Of a DNA stretch of 64,000 nucleotides, positions 33,526 through 43,349 are shown piece after piece. Origin of the DNA: Takakia lepidozioides (Eukaryota; Streptophyta; Takakiopsida; Takakiales; Takakiaceae); contig CM060733.1 in assembly GCA_030704615.1 (NCBI GenBank), positions 65,722,001 to 65,786,000 of the forward strand, in the 5' to 3' direction. The notes beneath the pieces were generated by a model. It saw only the letters and a program-made list of their open reading frames with translations, did no database searches and was not told where the DNA came from. Position 1 is the first letter of the stretch; each line of letters begins with the position of its first letter. The position numbers were made by a program, and so were the translations under genes.

Positions 33526-33912
33526 ATGTCGAGGGTTGTGAATTCAAGTTCTGGGGCGGGGTCATCTGGGGGTCGGAGGAAGAGAAAACGTGCCCACGAG
33601 CGGGATAGCCAGGTCAACAAGCCAGACTACCCGGGACCGGATGCCTTGGATAGGGTGAAAGAAGTGGTAGTGGATTATTTCAAGGGTAGGGACATGATGA
33701 GGCTAGAGAGTGCTTATGTCAGGCATGGATGGGAGGGGTTTCAGATTTTCCAGCAAAACATGGAGAGAAAAATGACAAACACTTTGGCGGGGGCTAAGTG
33801 GACGGCGGACAGGGACAAGCCGAAGTTCAATCGGTGGATCCAAAGCAGGGCGAAAAACGCCATGTGGAATTTGAGGCAGCTAATGAAGACATGGAAGGGT
33901 AGAGCAACTCCT
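33526..33912 (+). CDS. ORF of palindrome-array element, uncharacterised basic protein (truncated)
   Basis: The ATG at 33526 opens MSRVVNSSSGAGSSGGRRKR, a Ser/Gly-rich start with a basic patch (GGRRKRKRAHER) that could be a nuclear localisation signal. It continues with DRVKEVVVDYFKGRDMMRLE, YVRHGWEGFQIFQQNMERKM and FNRWIQSRAKNAMWNLRQLM, which is helical and rich in Trp, Arg and Lys. The open frame runs to 34083, but from about 33912 the composition changes abruptly and I treat that as a junction with other DNA. The family is not recognised. An element-encoded DNA-binding or transposition protein is a guess based on position. Confidence 0.55.
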
Positions 33913-35140
33913 GAGCTGGGGTTTGCTCCTGCACCTGCTGCCGACGAGCTATGGCTTCTGCGAAGCCACCAGACCTGCTGCCATGCTCTCTCTTGGGCTC
34001 TCACAACCCACCAGAGGCACCCTAAACTCAACCAGCAAGCATTATGCTGCCCAACAAGCTCCATTTCTTCACGAAGCCCATAAAAATGAATTTGAAAATA
34101 CACACCTTTACAACCTTGGTGTACCTGCAGTTCTACTGCACATCCCCTGGCTCTAGGACGCCTCGCTGCTGCCCTTCCAGCCCCGCTTTTGCCACTCCAA
34201 GAGCCCTTACACTGCTCAGTTTCAGATTGAAACTCCAACTCAGCACATGCTTCACAAGTGCACTGCTTTGCACACAAAAGGGACCAGCCCCCTCTCTTCA
34301 CGTACTCATACCTCTTTATGAGCTTGGAGTTGAAGCTCCCAACGGGCTGCGATGCATCCCCTCGCAGCTCCACCATTTGGCTGCTCCTCATCTACCCGCA
34401 ATAACTAGTTTCGGGCATAAATACTTGGAGCTGATCATATCATCTCCAACCTGCAACATGCTAGCTTCCCATGCGCAGCCCACATTTTTGCAGCTCCTTA
34501 ACTCGGCCTGCAGCTGAAGAAGATGACCACCAGTTCGCCCACTCGTGGCCAGCATCTCCTCCGCTTCACACTAGAAGCCCAAACTTGGTTGCCATAGTAT
34601 TGAGCTATGCAACACTGACCGCCTCTCTATCCATTGCAAACCTGCAACCTGTTCGCCTTTGCACTCTATCCGCTTTGGATAGGCTCATGCATGGATCCAT
34701 GCACTCTAGGCTGAACCGCTTCTCATGATCTGAAAACACAAGTGTTAAAACTAACTCGAACCTGGCACTCATAGACTCGAACTCATCTTTCTCGAGTGAT
34801 AAGGAAATGAATGATACAGGCACACAAGCTCTCTCAAACTTACATACTTGCATATGAAAACATCACTCATATATTAAGTCGAGCCAAGTGCACCCCACGC
34901 CATGGGGAATCCACACTACGGCGCCATAGCTAGACGCGGTGAGGCTCAACTCGAGAAAGATGAGCCCACCGCGATCTGCCGTGAAGATAACAACGTCAGG
35001 TGCCCAAACATGTATTGGCCCCTGGATTGACACTTGGGTCAATCCCAAATATCAATATATAAAAGCTAGCTATTTCCTAGCTAACTTCACACTAGTGGTA
35101 GAATAACTTGACATCTCCAACTTCCGCCTAGCCCATGGGG
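33912..35140. other. Stretch without a supported gene
   Basis: C-rich on the plus strand. Overlapping frames on both strands (for example 33741-34391 minus) have Cys/Ser/Leu-rich composition and no motif. It lies between the broken palindrome-array ORF and the retrotransposon gag and may be retroelement sequence. Confidence 0.3.
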
Positions 35141-35690
35141 CTAGTCCCCCACAAAGTTGAAGACCATTTCTGAATCTGCCATGTCCGCGACTTCGAGCAA
35201 CAACACATTGAAAGCCTGAACATATCCCCGAATATCATCCGTTTGCTTCAAATTCCTCATCTTGTCCCGGGCAAGCCAGGACGCGTTGAGGGGCACAAAC
35301 TGTCTCTTCATAAGTTCCTTGAACCCACTCCAACTCAAGGTTTTTGGGTTTGGACCTTGATCGTGTAGGCGTTTTTGCCACCAACACGTCTTTCAACGTC
35401 CGGCCAAACTGCGCCAACAACCCTTCCCAAAAGGCTGCTGGCATGGGAGGCATCTGTTGGTCTGGCGGAGCCTCCGGGAAGTCCTCGGGCTCCGACTCTC
35501 TAGATTCCTCCCGTTCTTGAGTGGCCTCGCTTTCAAAAGCATGAATCGCCTCCTCAAATTGCCGCTTCGATGACACGTTGCCCCCATCGGGCTCACCAGG
35601 ATCATCATATTTCGGGCCGTTCCGCTTTCGTTTGGCTTGCCCGACCCCATGATGAGGCCGATCCCAAGGACAATCGCGTACTGAACTCTA
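35141..35690 (-). pseudogene. LTR-retrotransposon gag region (Ty3-like)
   Basis: Gag forms the particle of LTR retrotransposons. Just downstream of the primer-binding site, the minus strand reads an Arg/Lys patch (GQAKRKRNGPKYDD), an acidic stretch with many Glu, FWEGLLAQFGRTLKDVL and, after a frame change near 35340, the gag-like segment FKELMKRQFVPLNASWLARD ... YVQAFNVLLLEVADM. This last segment is the conserved part of the Ty3 gag superfamily. It stops at 35141 without nucleocapsid, protease or RT. It is a truncated and frameshifted copy. Confidence 0.75.
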
Positions 35691-35703
35691 AGCTCTGATA
35701 CCA
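35691..35703 (-). other. tRNA-Met primer-binding site next to an LTR end
   Basis: Minus strand TGGTATCAGAGCT is the classic site complementary to initiator tRNA-Met. It lies two bases from a TG/CA-type LTR terminus (GGTGCGTGACA on the minus strand). The LTR would extend to higher coordinates, but its outer end is not identified because HAD-like coding sequence begins at 35792. Confidence 0.72.
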
Positions 35704-35791
35704 AGTGTCACGCACCTCACTTCGGTACTCGCTTTAATGCGCGCGCCTAACTCCCAAACTGGCCGTTGGGCCAACTTGGAGCTTCGGCTGC

Positions 35792-36430
35792 TCACCGGGA
35801 TATAACGGTCCCCTTTACTCCTCCACAAGACCCTCTCTCAATTTGGGCTCTTGCCATCTCCGATATATATGGCCACACTGCCTTTGTCAGATCATCCTGG
35901 TCACACAAGCCCTTTGGAGATGGCTTGAATGAAAAAGGGAATAATCCAGTATTTGGTGGGTTTCGGAGGCCCATTGATGGCTCATCATCGACAATGAGTA
36001 TTTGCCCTTGCGTTGCAAACGGTCTACCAGGGTACCTGGCAAGAACACTACGAATATCCTTAACCAGATATTTAATCTCAGGCATGATGTAAGCGGTAGT
36101 ATCATTGCAATTCTCAATTGACCAGATGAAACGGAATTTTTTTGCAATTTTCGTCGGAACGAAGCACTCGAGCATCCTACAAAGAACACCTCGTTTAGCA
36201 CACAACCAAATCGCGACGTGAAAATGCTTCAAGGCAAGGTCGAGAAACTCCAAGACTTAGGGCCGGGGTACCACTAACGGTCTGTCGGGAACTTGAACTG
36301 TAATTTTCCTGAAACGAAATCTCTCCTTAAACAATTCACCGCCGGTTGGGGGTGGCCGGTAGCAGAGAAGTCCGTTGATACTCAATATTAACAACATCCG
36401 TTTTATCTTCCCCGATGTGGCAGATGAAGG
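35792..36430 (-). pseudogene. HAD phosphatase (FCP1/NLI-interacting-factor-like), copy A
   Basis: FCP1-like HAD phosphatases use a D-x-D/N-G nucleophile motif. The minus strand reads KRMLLILSINGLLCY (36358-36405), where the usual first Asp is Ser, then GGELFKERFRFRKITVQVPD and RPLVVPRP followed by a TAA. The frame goes on with LEFLDLALKHFHVAIWLCAK, KKFRFIWSIENCNDTT and the late motif GQILIVDDEPSMG. The stop and the missing nucleophile argue that it is inactive. The minus frame at 36635-37018 (SAPKKRNRAPEPF, KREK) may be its basic N-terminal exon. Confidence 0.7.
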
Positions 36431-36634
36431 TTGAGGGACAAAGCCATCCTGAGGAATGTCATGACAACCACATCACAGTTTATGCCCTAAGAAATCAAAT
36501 GACCCAAAAAGACTGAGTCTCTACCAATTTCAGAATGACATCCACATTGGCGGGAATGGATTTTTTTCCCGAGGGGAGACGATATATGGAAGAGGAGATC
36601 ACGAAAAGATGAACATCGGTTGTCAAGTGGAGGT

Positions 36635-37018
36635 TCATGAAAAACTAACACCAGACAAAACGGGAGAAACGATTTTGAGTTTTACCATTGAAGCCTTCTT
36701 GGATTGTGTTGCAAACGAACAGTGAATTCCAATGGACATGTTTTGATGAGACGCCACAAAAGCGGAGGTAGTCCTCTTCTTCTTTGAGTCCGCTCTCTTT
36801 TCTCTGGTAGAAATGATTCCGGTAGAAGAAGTAAATGGCTCGGGGGCTCTATTGCGTTTTTTTGGTGCAGAACATTGTTCGAACAGTGTAGGGTCGGGCT
36901 GTCTTGATGTTGGAGTTGTTTCGTCATGAGGGAGAGAGGAGAAGGGGAACCTTGAGCACTCCAGATCCTGGATTGGATGCAACCGTAATGAAGGGATTAC
37001 CCGGGAAATGGATTCCAA
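36635..37018 (-). pseudogene. Possible N-terminal exon of HAD copy A
   Basis: A Pro/Ser/Lys-rich frame with an APKKRNR basic patch lies upstream (on the minus strand) of HAD copy A. HAD copy D has an analogous segment (PQRKRKNIEQP) upstream of its domain, which supports the link. The start codon and splice sites are not certain. Confidence 0.35.
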
Positions 37019-37539
37019 TGCAGACGTCGTTTGACAGGAAGGTTATAATCTGCAGATTTTCTGACCTGGAGTGAAACATGAACATCAGACCCTAAACTAA
37101 GTGAAACCAGGAGACTGAGTAAGAAATCAGAATAGAGTTTAGGTCACCTAACTCTTACGGATTTGGGCTGTCCAACCCTGGTGCTGGGGAGAGATTCGAG
37201 GAAGAGACACAACCACGTCTTCATCGGTTGCCCTTCTGGATGTAGAATCAACACCCCTGGTACGTAGTGGGGAGGGTGAGGATTGTTGGGTGAGGTCAAT
37301 CAGATCCTCTGCAAAATTCCCCGTATGAAGGCATGCATCCTCTGGGCATGGGAAGGACTAGAATGTGCGTCGCAAAATTAAACAACAAATGTGTGAAATG
37401 AGAGTATAGGGTATGAAATATTTTCGTCCGAACACAAAGCGTGAACGCCATGGGAAAGTACCATTTCTAACATGTAGAAAACTAGACAAGATGAAGATAT
37501 TCAAAAGTTCGAGAGTGAGGGTATTGATCAATAAGATTT

Positions 37540-37880
37540 TTATTTTAAAGCATCATATCTGAAATTCGTTAAACCATTGTCCTCAATATAATCCAAGAGT
37601 GGCCTAAACTTAGGATCTTTTGAAACATTGGGATAAGGCGGATAACCTATCATCTTTTTCCTGAGATAGCTTGAAACAGTGGGATGTTTTCTCATTCCAA
37701 GCAAATAGTCCAGAAGAACCTTATGAAGATAGCAACCATCAGTCTCCACGGTCTCGAACGGTTTAAGAATCAGACACGAGTCGGGCGGGTTCAATACACA
37801 CTTGATGGCCGTGTTGTCAATGAGCAGAGTGTTACTCTTGGTGTACTGACCACCAAATCTCTGCCAGACCTTCATCAGCT
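37540..37880 (-). pseudogene. HAD phosphatase copy B, C-terminal exon only
   Basis: After an acceptor-like TACAG the minus strand reads LMKVWQRFGGQYTKSNTLLI, DNTAIKCVLNPPDSCLILKP, LLDYLLGMRKHPTVSSYLR and a basic end. This is the C-terminal part of the same HAD family, with the conserved Lys and the LLIDD-type acidic motif (second Asp is Asn here). No N-terminal half lies immediately upstream. Minus-strand sequence at 38120-38340 (QFNLQHPFGARDDVF) may be the C-terminus of yet another copy. Confidence 0.68.
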
Positions 37881-38424
37881 GTATGTCCCTGCTACCTCAC
37901 AGAAGCAAAAGTACGTGCCAAAGCAAGTAAGAGATTAGAATCGCATGAAATGATGGATTGTGCCTTTTTCCTAATCTTGAGTTGACTTGGTTGATTAATA
38001 TATCTTGTGATTTTCAGTTTTGTTCTGATATCCACGTGAGTGATCAAGAACGTCCACTGGACAGTCGAGGTTAATTAAAAATTAGACACAAATTTATTCT
38101 ATCAAGATATCTTGTGTCCCAATGTAGCGACACGTAACTCTTCACTGCACAAGTACTTCTGCCAAGTAAGCTCCCAGGTTCTAAGGAACTGGGTCATTCT
38201 CGAAAACGTCATCCCTAGCTCCGAACGGATGTTGCAAGTTGAATTGCATGGCATCCATACCGGACAACCGGAACATGTTAAGGTGAGGCTTGAGTTCATC
38301 CAGAATAAACCTATCCTTGTAAGGGTCCACAAGTGTTTTATATTTTGGAAGAAAGATGGTATTCCTATAGGGTTTAGGAAGGACTTGTACTTTTGGTCGC
38401 TAAAAATTCACGAAAAATAGCAAA

Positions 38425-38900
38425 GTGGATATATCAATATATGAAGCCTCGACAGGGGAGATTGCAAGCTATTCCGTATTCTACCCTCCTAAGTATATGT
38501 ACATGACTCTATGGCAGATTGGAATACCTGTTTCTCCACCTGCGCAAGGGTTGCGTTTGCTAATTTTTGACGTGAATGGAGTCTTGTGCAAAATCTTGAA
38601 GCACCAGAAGAGCTACAATGTCCCTCGCTGTCAGAAACAGACTACAAAATACCAACTCTTGTTGGAATTCGAATAGACGGGAGAAATATTACGAAATGTG
38701 GACAGAGTTGCACAAACATTTCCGGTTGGGAATTTGGAGCTATATGATGCACAAGAACTTGCAGCCCATCCTGGATTTCTTGCTTTATGGTCTCCCTCAA
38801 CCCGCATTCGTTATGTCTCAAAAATATTGCATTTCATGTCCTACTTCTGTGCACCCTCAATTTAAATCATGACTTGACCCTTCGAGTTTGTTCTTGAAGC
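38425..38900 (+). pseudogene. HAD phosphatase copy C, plus strand
   Basis: The plus strand reads GLRLLIFDVNGVLCKILK (near 38550-38600), an FCP1-like D-x-N-G motif with the nucleophilic Asp intact. After a frame change near 38675 it continues EMWTELHKHFRLGIWSYMMH, NLQPILDFLL and VMSQKYCISCPTSVHPQFKS followed by a stop. It is opposite in orientation to the other three copies. The frame change and stop make it a pseudogene unless an intron is hidden here, and I see no junction. Confidence 0.68.
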
Positions 38901-38999
38901 CAATAGCAAAGTGGGCTTTGTTGGAATAATGACGTGGAGATATCCTAAACTGCAGGGTCTTTGGATGCCTAGGGGAGTGCATTTGGACTTAGATGATGT

Positions 39000-39300
39000 G
39001 AAGAATTGAAATCTAAGACCAAGTGCAATCTCCTATGTATCCAAGTGCGTCTCCTATGTTGAGGCCCATCGAAGCCCAAGTGCAATTTTCTATGTATCCA
39101 AGTGTTTTTCCCATGTAGAGGCCCAAGTGTGACCTAGTTTGCTTCAATGTACTGGGCCGGGCGCGAGTCTAGTCGGCATGTCTTCGCATTTGAAGGAAAA
39201 ACAGCCTTCTACGACTCCCATGTGGGGGCTGCTATTTCATGAGCCATGAGCCATGAGCGGCATGAGCCATGAGCAGAGTCGTAAGTGTGGAAAAAAACAT
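39000..39300. repeat. AAGTGCAAT...TATGTATC dispersed repeat and CATGAGC tandem
   Basis: The words AAGTGCAATCTCCTATGTAT and CCAAGTGCGTCTCCTATG recur within 39020-39130 and are shared with the triplicated unit at 50.1-50.3 kb. A short CATGAGC tandem follows at 39239-39275. No gene from 38900 to 39680. Confidence 0.5.
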
Positions 39301-39685
39301 GAGCAGCACTATTTTCCGGAAATGAGTGTCCGCGGGAATAGGGTTTAGGGTGCAACGGTCATAGGGGGAGAAGGACCTCCCGATGAAGGAGGTTCGGCAA
39401 TGTTATTTAGAATTATATATTGAAAGGCAATGTTTCGCGAATGGAAGGGTGGTACTGCTCTGTACAATAGGGGCCCATTTTAGCCTACCAGCCACTTGCA
39501 AAATCCACCCACACTCCCAATCCCAAACGAAATGAGCAATGACGCATTCTCGGAACGATGGACACAGAATAGAATAAAAAGAGGGCACAATGAGGTTTTA
39601 TTGATCCACATGAATTGCATTTGAAGCACGTCTACTGTGCTGATTGTGCAATCAAATCTTTAGCCCTGTGCCTACTGAATACAAG

Positions 39686-40522
39686 TCACGTTGTCAATGG
39701 GACTTCGACTGCTCTCAGAACTAGCTCATGAGTCATGGGGCTCCTCCAGGTAAAGTCGATTGCAGCCGTTGTACCGTCCCTAGTGATGTTCACCACAATG
39801 TCCTGCCCTTCAATCATACCACTATCGAATATGGAAATCTTCACGTTTTCGTCGTCCACACCAATGCGAATGTCCCCATACAATGGAGAAGAGGAGCGCA
39901 CTCCTTCAGGAGAATAGGTCTCTCCGATGGAGTCCACCCACGTCCAGTGGCAGCAGTTCCACCGCAACAGCATAGCAGTGCGCCTTCTTCTGTATGGGTG
40001 ACCGTCGTAGCTGGGAAAATCGGAATCGAGGATGCGCAGGAGCCACGGACTCCTCAGACCAAGATCGTCACCCCGCTCGAAGGCGTAGTGGCCTAGGATA
40101 TACTCAAAAGCCACCAATGTTTCCACAATCGAACCAGTATCTTCTCTGTAATCTGTGTACCAGATAACAATGTCTCCCGATGTGGCCGAATACATTGCAT
40201 AATCGATGCCTCCAAATGGGCAGTCGTCCCGGTTCCGGAAGCACGGCATCCTTGCAAAGGAGGACCTGAGGACGACTTGGATGCCGATGACAATGACCTT
40301 GCGGACAGCTACGAAGCCCTTAGATTTTGGAAATGATGCGAAGCGGAAGAGCAGTCCGGCCTCCAATAATGGAGCATCTGGGTCCCACGTACCCACCGAC
40401 GGAGGTGGAACGTGTTCATCACGCCAGCGGTGGATGAACCCATACATCTTTCTCATCAACAAGTTATAGTTTGAGATCTGCCACCGAAGTCCATCCCCCC
40501 GGATGGAAATTCGGCGCCGCAT
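39686..40522 (-). CDS. Uncharacterised protein, left member of a head-to-head pair
   Basis: A 278-codon frame from ATG 40522. It has a Cys-containing block ARMPCFRNRDDCPFGGIDYA, then SGDIVIWYTDYRED, YILGHYAFERGDD, LLRWNCCHWTWVD, SPLYGDIRIGVDDE and a beta-rich end. It shares all these blocks with the gene on the opposite strand at 40683, so they are paralogues. The start is supported by the coding-like N-terminus (TWDPDAP, HRWRDEHVPPPS) that precedes the shared part. No signal peptide or membrane segment is evident. The WNCCxW motif suggests metal or disulphide use, which is inference only. I do not recognise the family. Confidence 0.65.
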   Translation of the reverse strand: MRRRISIRGDGLRWQISNYNLLMRKMYGFIHRWRDEHVPPPSVGTWDPDAPLLEAGLLFRFASFPKSKGFVAVRKVIVIGIQVVLRSSFARMPCFRNRDDCPFGGIDYAMYSATSGDIVIWYTDYREDTGSIVETLVAFEYILGHYAFERGDDLGLRSPWLLRILDSDFPSYDGHPYRRRRTAMLLRWNCCHWTWVDSIGETYSPEGVRSSSPLYGDIRIGVDDENVKISIFDSGMIEGQDIVVNITRDGTTAAIDFTWRSPMTHELVLRAVEVPLTT

Positions 40523-40682
40523 TTACATCGAAGAGGGGATGGACTTCGTCGTGTCCAGTGGCTATCGGCCCACCTGGCAGTGACTGCCCATAGTTTGCAT
40601 GGCAGGGTAGGAAACTGAAACGACTACATTCATGCAGCAGCCAATCTTCATCGGTCCAGGATCCTGTAGGGGGGAAATTTAA

Positions 40683-41381
40683 ATGTGCCCTGGAGTGTTT
40701 GTGAGGAATTGCAGCGTTAGCTTGAACTTTTTCCAGCCACCGCGCTGCTCCTCCTCCATCCGGGAGCTGCTGTCATTGAGCGTACTCCGCTACTCTTTTT
40801 CAAGGATGCCGTGCCGCCGAAATCCAGCCGACTGCCCTTATCATGGCCACGATTATGCTATGTTCAAACCAGAATCAGGAGACATCATTGTCTGGCTTTC
40901 TGTTTTCACAGACGCTGCTGGAATCAAGCAAGAGTCTTTGCGCGCAATGGAGTATCTGGAGGGCTATTACCGCTTTGAGCGAGGTGAGGGCGAGGGTCAA
41001 TGCGGTCCGTGGGTCCTGAAAATTGTTGACCTCGATATACCAAGCTGGAAAGGGATGCCGGACAGATCACGCACGGCCTCGCTTTGGCACTGGAACTGCT
41101 GCCAGTGGACCAGGGAGGACGGCACCGGGGAAAACTATATACGTGCAGATCACTCCGCTCTTCCAGTGTATGGAGACATTCGGCTGAGTTGCGAAGACGA
41201 ATCGCACGGGCACATGAGGCCCACAGTGACCTTGTCAATGTATGATGGTGGTATCATTGATGGACATGACATTGTCGTCGGCTCCAGCAAGGGCAGCAGA
41301 ACGACCGAATTGCAGTTTACCTCGAGGTGCCGCAGCAGTAATGAGCTTGTTTTGAGGGGTATCGAAGTTCCGTCGACTTGA
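40683..41381 (+). CDS. Uncharacterised protein, right member of a head-to-head pair
   Basis: A 232-codon frame. From FSRMPCRRNPADCPYHGHDY onward it matches the divergent neighbour block by block: SGDIIVWLSVFTDA, EYLEGYYRFERGEG, PWVLKIVDLDIPSW, SLWHWNCCQWTRED, LPVYGDIRLSCEDE, TLSMYDGGIIDGHDIVV and ELVLRGIEVP. The ATG at 40683 is preceded directly by an in-frame TAA. The N-terminus differs from the paralogue and is shorter, so the true start may be the ATG of RMPCRR (40807). The two genes are 160 bp apart head to head, which suggests an inverted tandem duplication with a shared promoter. Confidence 0.65.
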   Translation: MCPGVFVRNCSVSLNFFQPPRCSSSIRELLSLSVLRYSFSRMPCRRNPADCPYHGHDYAMFKPESGDIIVWLSVFTDAAGIKQESLRAMEYLEGYYRFERGEGEGQCGPWVLKIVDLDIPSWKGMPDRSRTASLWHWNCCQWTREDGTGENYIRADHSALPVYGDIRLSCEDESHGHMRPTVTLSMYDGGIIDGHDIVVGSSKGSRTTELQFTSRCRSSNELVLRGIEVPST

Positions 41382-41789
41382 TGAAGCCCATGTAGAAGGA
41401 GGAAGGGCTTAGTTTTGTCTGCAGTTGGTAAATGTGAGACATCGTGTCCGATCAATAAACCCATCGTACCTCACTTCTGTATGATTGTGCTTCATTCTGT
41501 TGAATAACTGTCGGAATTGGCCCACTGTTTACAATTTGATGTCTCATTTCTACAATTTGTCTGTCCGGATGAATATACCAGAGTAACCGGTATGAGAGTC
41601 ATGTGTCAAGAATATACCAGAGTAACGCCATGTCGGACATTGAAATGTATGAACCGCATTTCAGTGTCGGACAATGGAATGCGGTGCATCATTTCCGTCC
41701 AGGTACACGAAATACCAACACGGGTCTATAAATTGGACAGACAACGAGGTTGGCATTGCAAATGCGGCGACGCATTTCCAGCTTGGCAA

Positions 41790-42240
41790 TGGGTCCACAA
41801 TGTCGATTAAGAGAGTATTGGATTTGTAAGCTGTCGGATCTTTTTCGGCAAAAATGTAATAAAGTCGTTTAAGGTATATTGGATTTTTGGAGGCTTTCGG
41901 CCACCGATCATTGAATGTCGTCATATGCTTGACGCAGTTCTCACTGCTATACGTCCTAACCTTGTGAAAGTAATTCCCGAATAAGGCCTTTGTGATGGTC
42001 AGGACATTTGTTTCAGGTCTCGTGTTCCAAAGACAAACGAAAAACTTTTTGACGACCCATTTCAGGAAGTCGTCAAGACCATTTCGTGTAGGTAACTTGA
42101 ATTTCCCTGCGGAAATACAAGGCTAGGTAGCGGGAGGGGATTTCGGCCCATCTGTTAGGTAAACCTCACAAATGTAACCGATGTCCAGAACCAGGACGTA
42201 GTATCCTGGCCGACATCCTTTCGGTCCCCAGGAAGTACTC
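41790..42240 (-). pseudogene. HAD phosphatase copy D
   Basis: The minus strand reads GYYVLVLDIGYICEVYL, a nucleophile motif with Asp kept but N-G changed. After a stop following PPAT come RNGLDDFLKWVVKKFFVCLW, FGNYFHKVRTYSSENC and LKRLYYIFAEKDPTAYKSNT, ending LLIDIVDPLPSW. The order matches the HAD motifs of copies A-C. Upstream, at 42365-42560, lies a basic exon (VVPQRKRKNIEQPNQG) with a possible GT donor and an internal TAG. Two nonsense changes suggest a pseudogene. Confidence 0.66.
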
Positions 42241-42702
42241 TGGACGGACAGCAATGGAGTCGAACGGAGGGTAAATCTTGTCATCCTGTGGAATAACAAA
42301 AGAGTTATTTATTAATTATAACTACACAAAGCGCAATGTAGAAAAATGGAAAAAATAGCTGTTAAAGGATTACCGTTCTGGGAGGCGGCTGCTGCGTTCC
42401 TTGATTGGGCTGCTCGATATTTTTTCTTTTTCTCTGCGGAACGACCTCCTAAGACTGTATCTTTGGAGATGGCAACGTCGGCTGTACAGTGGAGGCCGGC
42501 TCAGATGATGTGACCTTGATTGTCAGATCCACCTGCCTCTTCACCGTTTGAGTCTCGATGGAGTTAGTTCGTGTGTGTGTGATTTCCTCTGATTTCGATT
42601 CACGAATCTACAGGAAATTGAAGAATCCGTTAGTGGACAAGAAATTGCAATAACCATGGTTAAGAATGTAGTTAAACCACTAAGGGTCCCCCATCGCGAT
42701 TC

Positions 42703-42995
42703 TTGTTCTACGCATGTGCGAACTTTGTTCATATGGTAGAGCCGGCCTTGCGGGAATTTGATGGAAAGCAACCAATAATGGGTAAGACATGGTTATTACT
42801 GCAAAATCTTAAGAAGCGTGTCCAATCCTTGAGGCATCTACCCTTCTCTTTTGAACCTAAACTTGCGGACAAGGCTGAGGATGTATTTTACGAATATCGG
42901 TCGATGGTTCGAACGGACTCGCATTATGCGGGGTCATGGCAGAGAGAATTATATCCGAGTACTAGTGCTTCTCAGATCACCGCGACCCTTTCGAA
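42703..42995 (+). pseudogene. hAT-type transposase fragment
   Basis: The frame reads REFDGKQPIMGKTWLLLQNL, RHLPFSFEPKLADKAEDVFY and RTDSHYAGSWQRELYP. The MGK..LLLQNL, LAD..E..FY and D-HYAG series is typical of the region before the dimerisation domain of plant hAT transposases. No catalytic core or dimerisation domain is present, so it is a scrap. Confidence 0.55.
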
Positions 42996-43349
42996 GACAA
43001 GCCGGATCCGAAAGAACTCAACATGTTGTCACATGAATGGTAAGATTTGATTGGAACAGTAGCAAGAACATTGACACACTCGAGAGACTCACGAGGGGGC
43101 GGATGTCCAACTTAAAAAATTGACGAGGTCCTATTTTCCTTTTCTTTTTTAAAAGGAAAAAAGGTCCACATCAGCAGTGTCACCGTTTAAAAGCCCAAGA
43201 ATGGGAGTCTGAAGTGTGCGGGCAGTTGAAAGAGTGGAAGGGGGAAGGCAATGCGGTGGAGGGGAGGGAAGGATTGTTGTGGGGGGAAGGGTGATTGGAG
43301 AGGGCGTGGGGAGTGCGGTGTGCTTTGCTGTTATGAGGGCTTTAATTCC

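Larger units (their letters stand above)
32059..33912 (+). mobile_element. Palindrome-array element, copy 2
   Basis: It shares the left end with copy 1 (CCTTAGTTATCATTCCTGAC, then GTGACGTGGCGCTGACACAT and CACGTC(C/G)GACGTGCGTCA). It carries a longer palindrome array (32292-32957), the same GC-rich segment with a TTTTGAACCCTTGACCTCTC word, a TATA box at 33207, the same leader and a longer ORF (33526 onward). Homology to a coherent element ends near 33912, where unrelated sequence follows. The two copies differ by substitutions, palindrome number and indels, so they are separate insertions of one family. Confidence 0.72.

Noticed and set aside
39686-41381. Assignment of the divergent pair to an alkaline-phosphatase-D-like family from the YGDIR motif
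   Set aside because: One short motif is not enough, and no metal-binding signature of that family is present.
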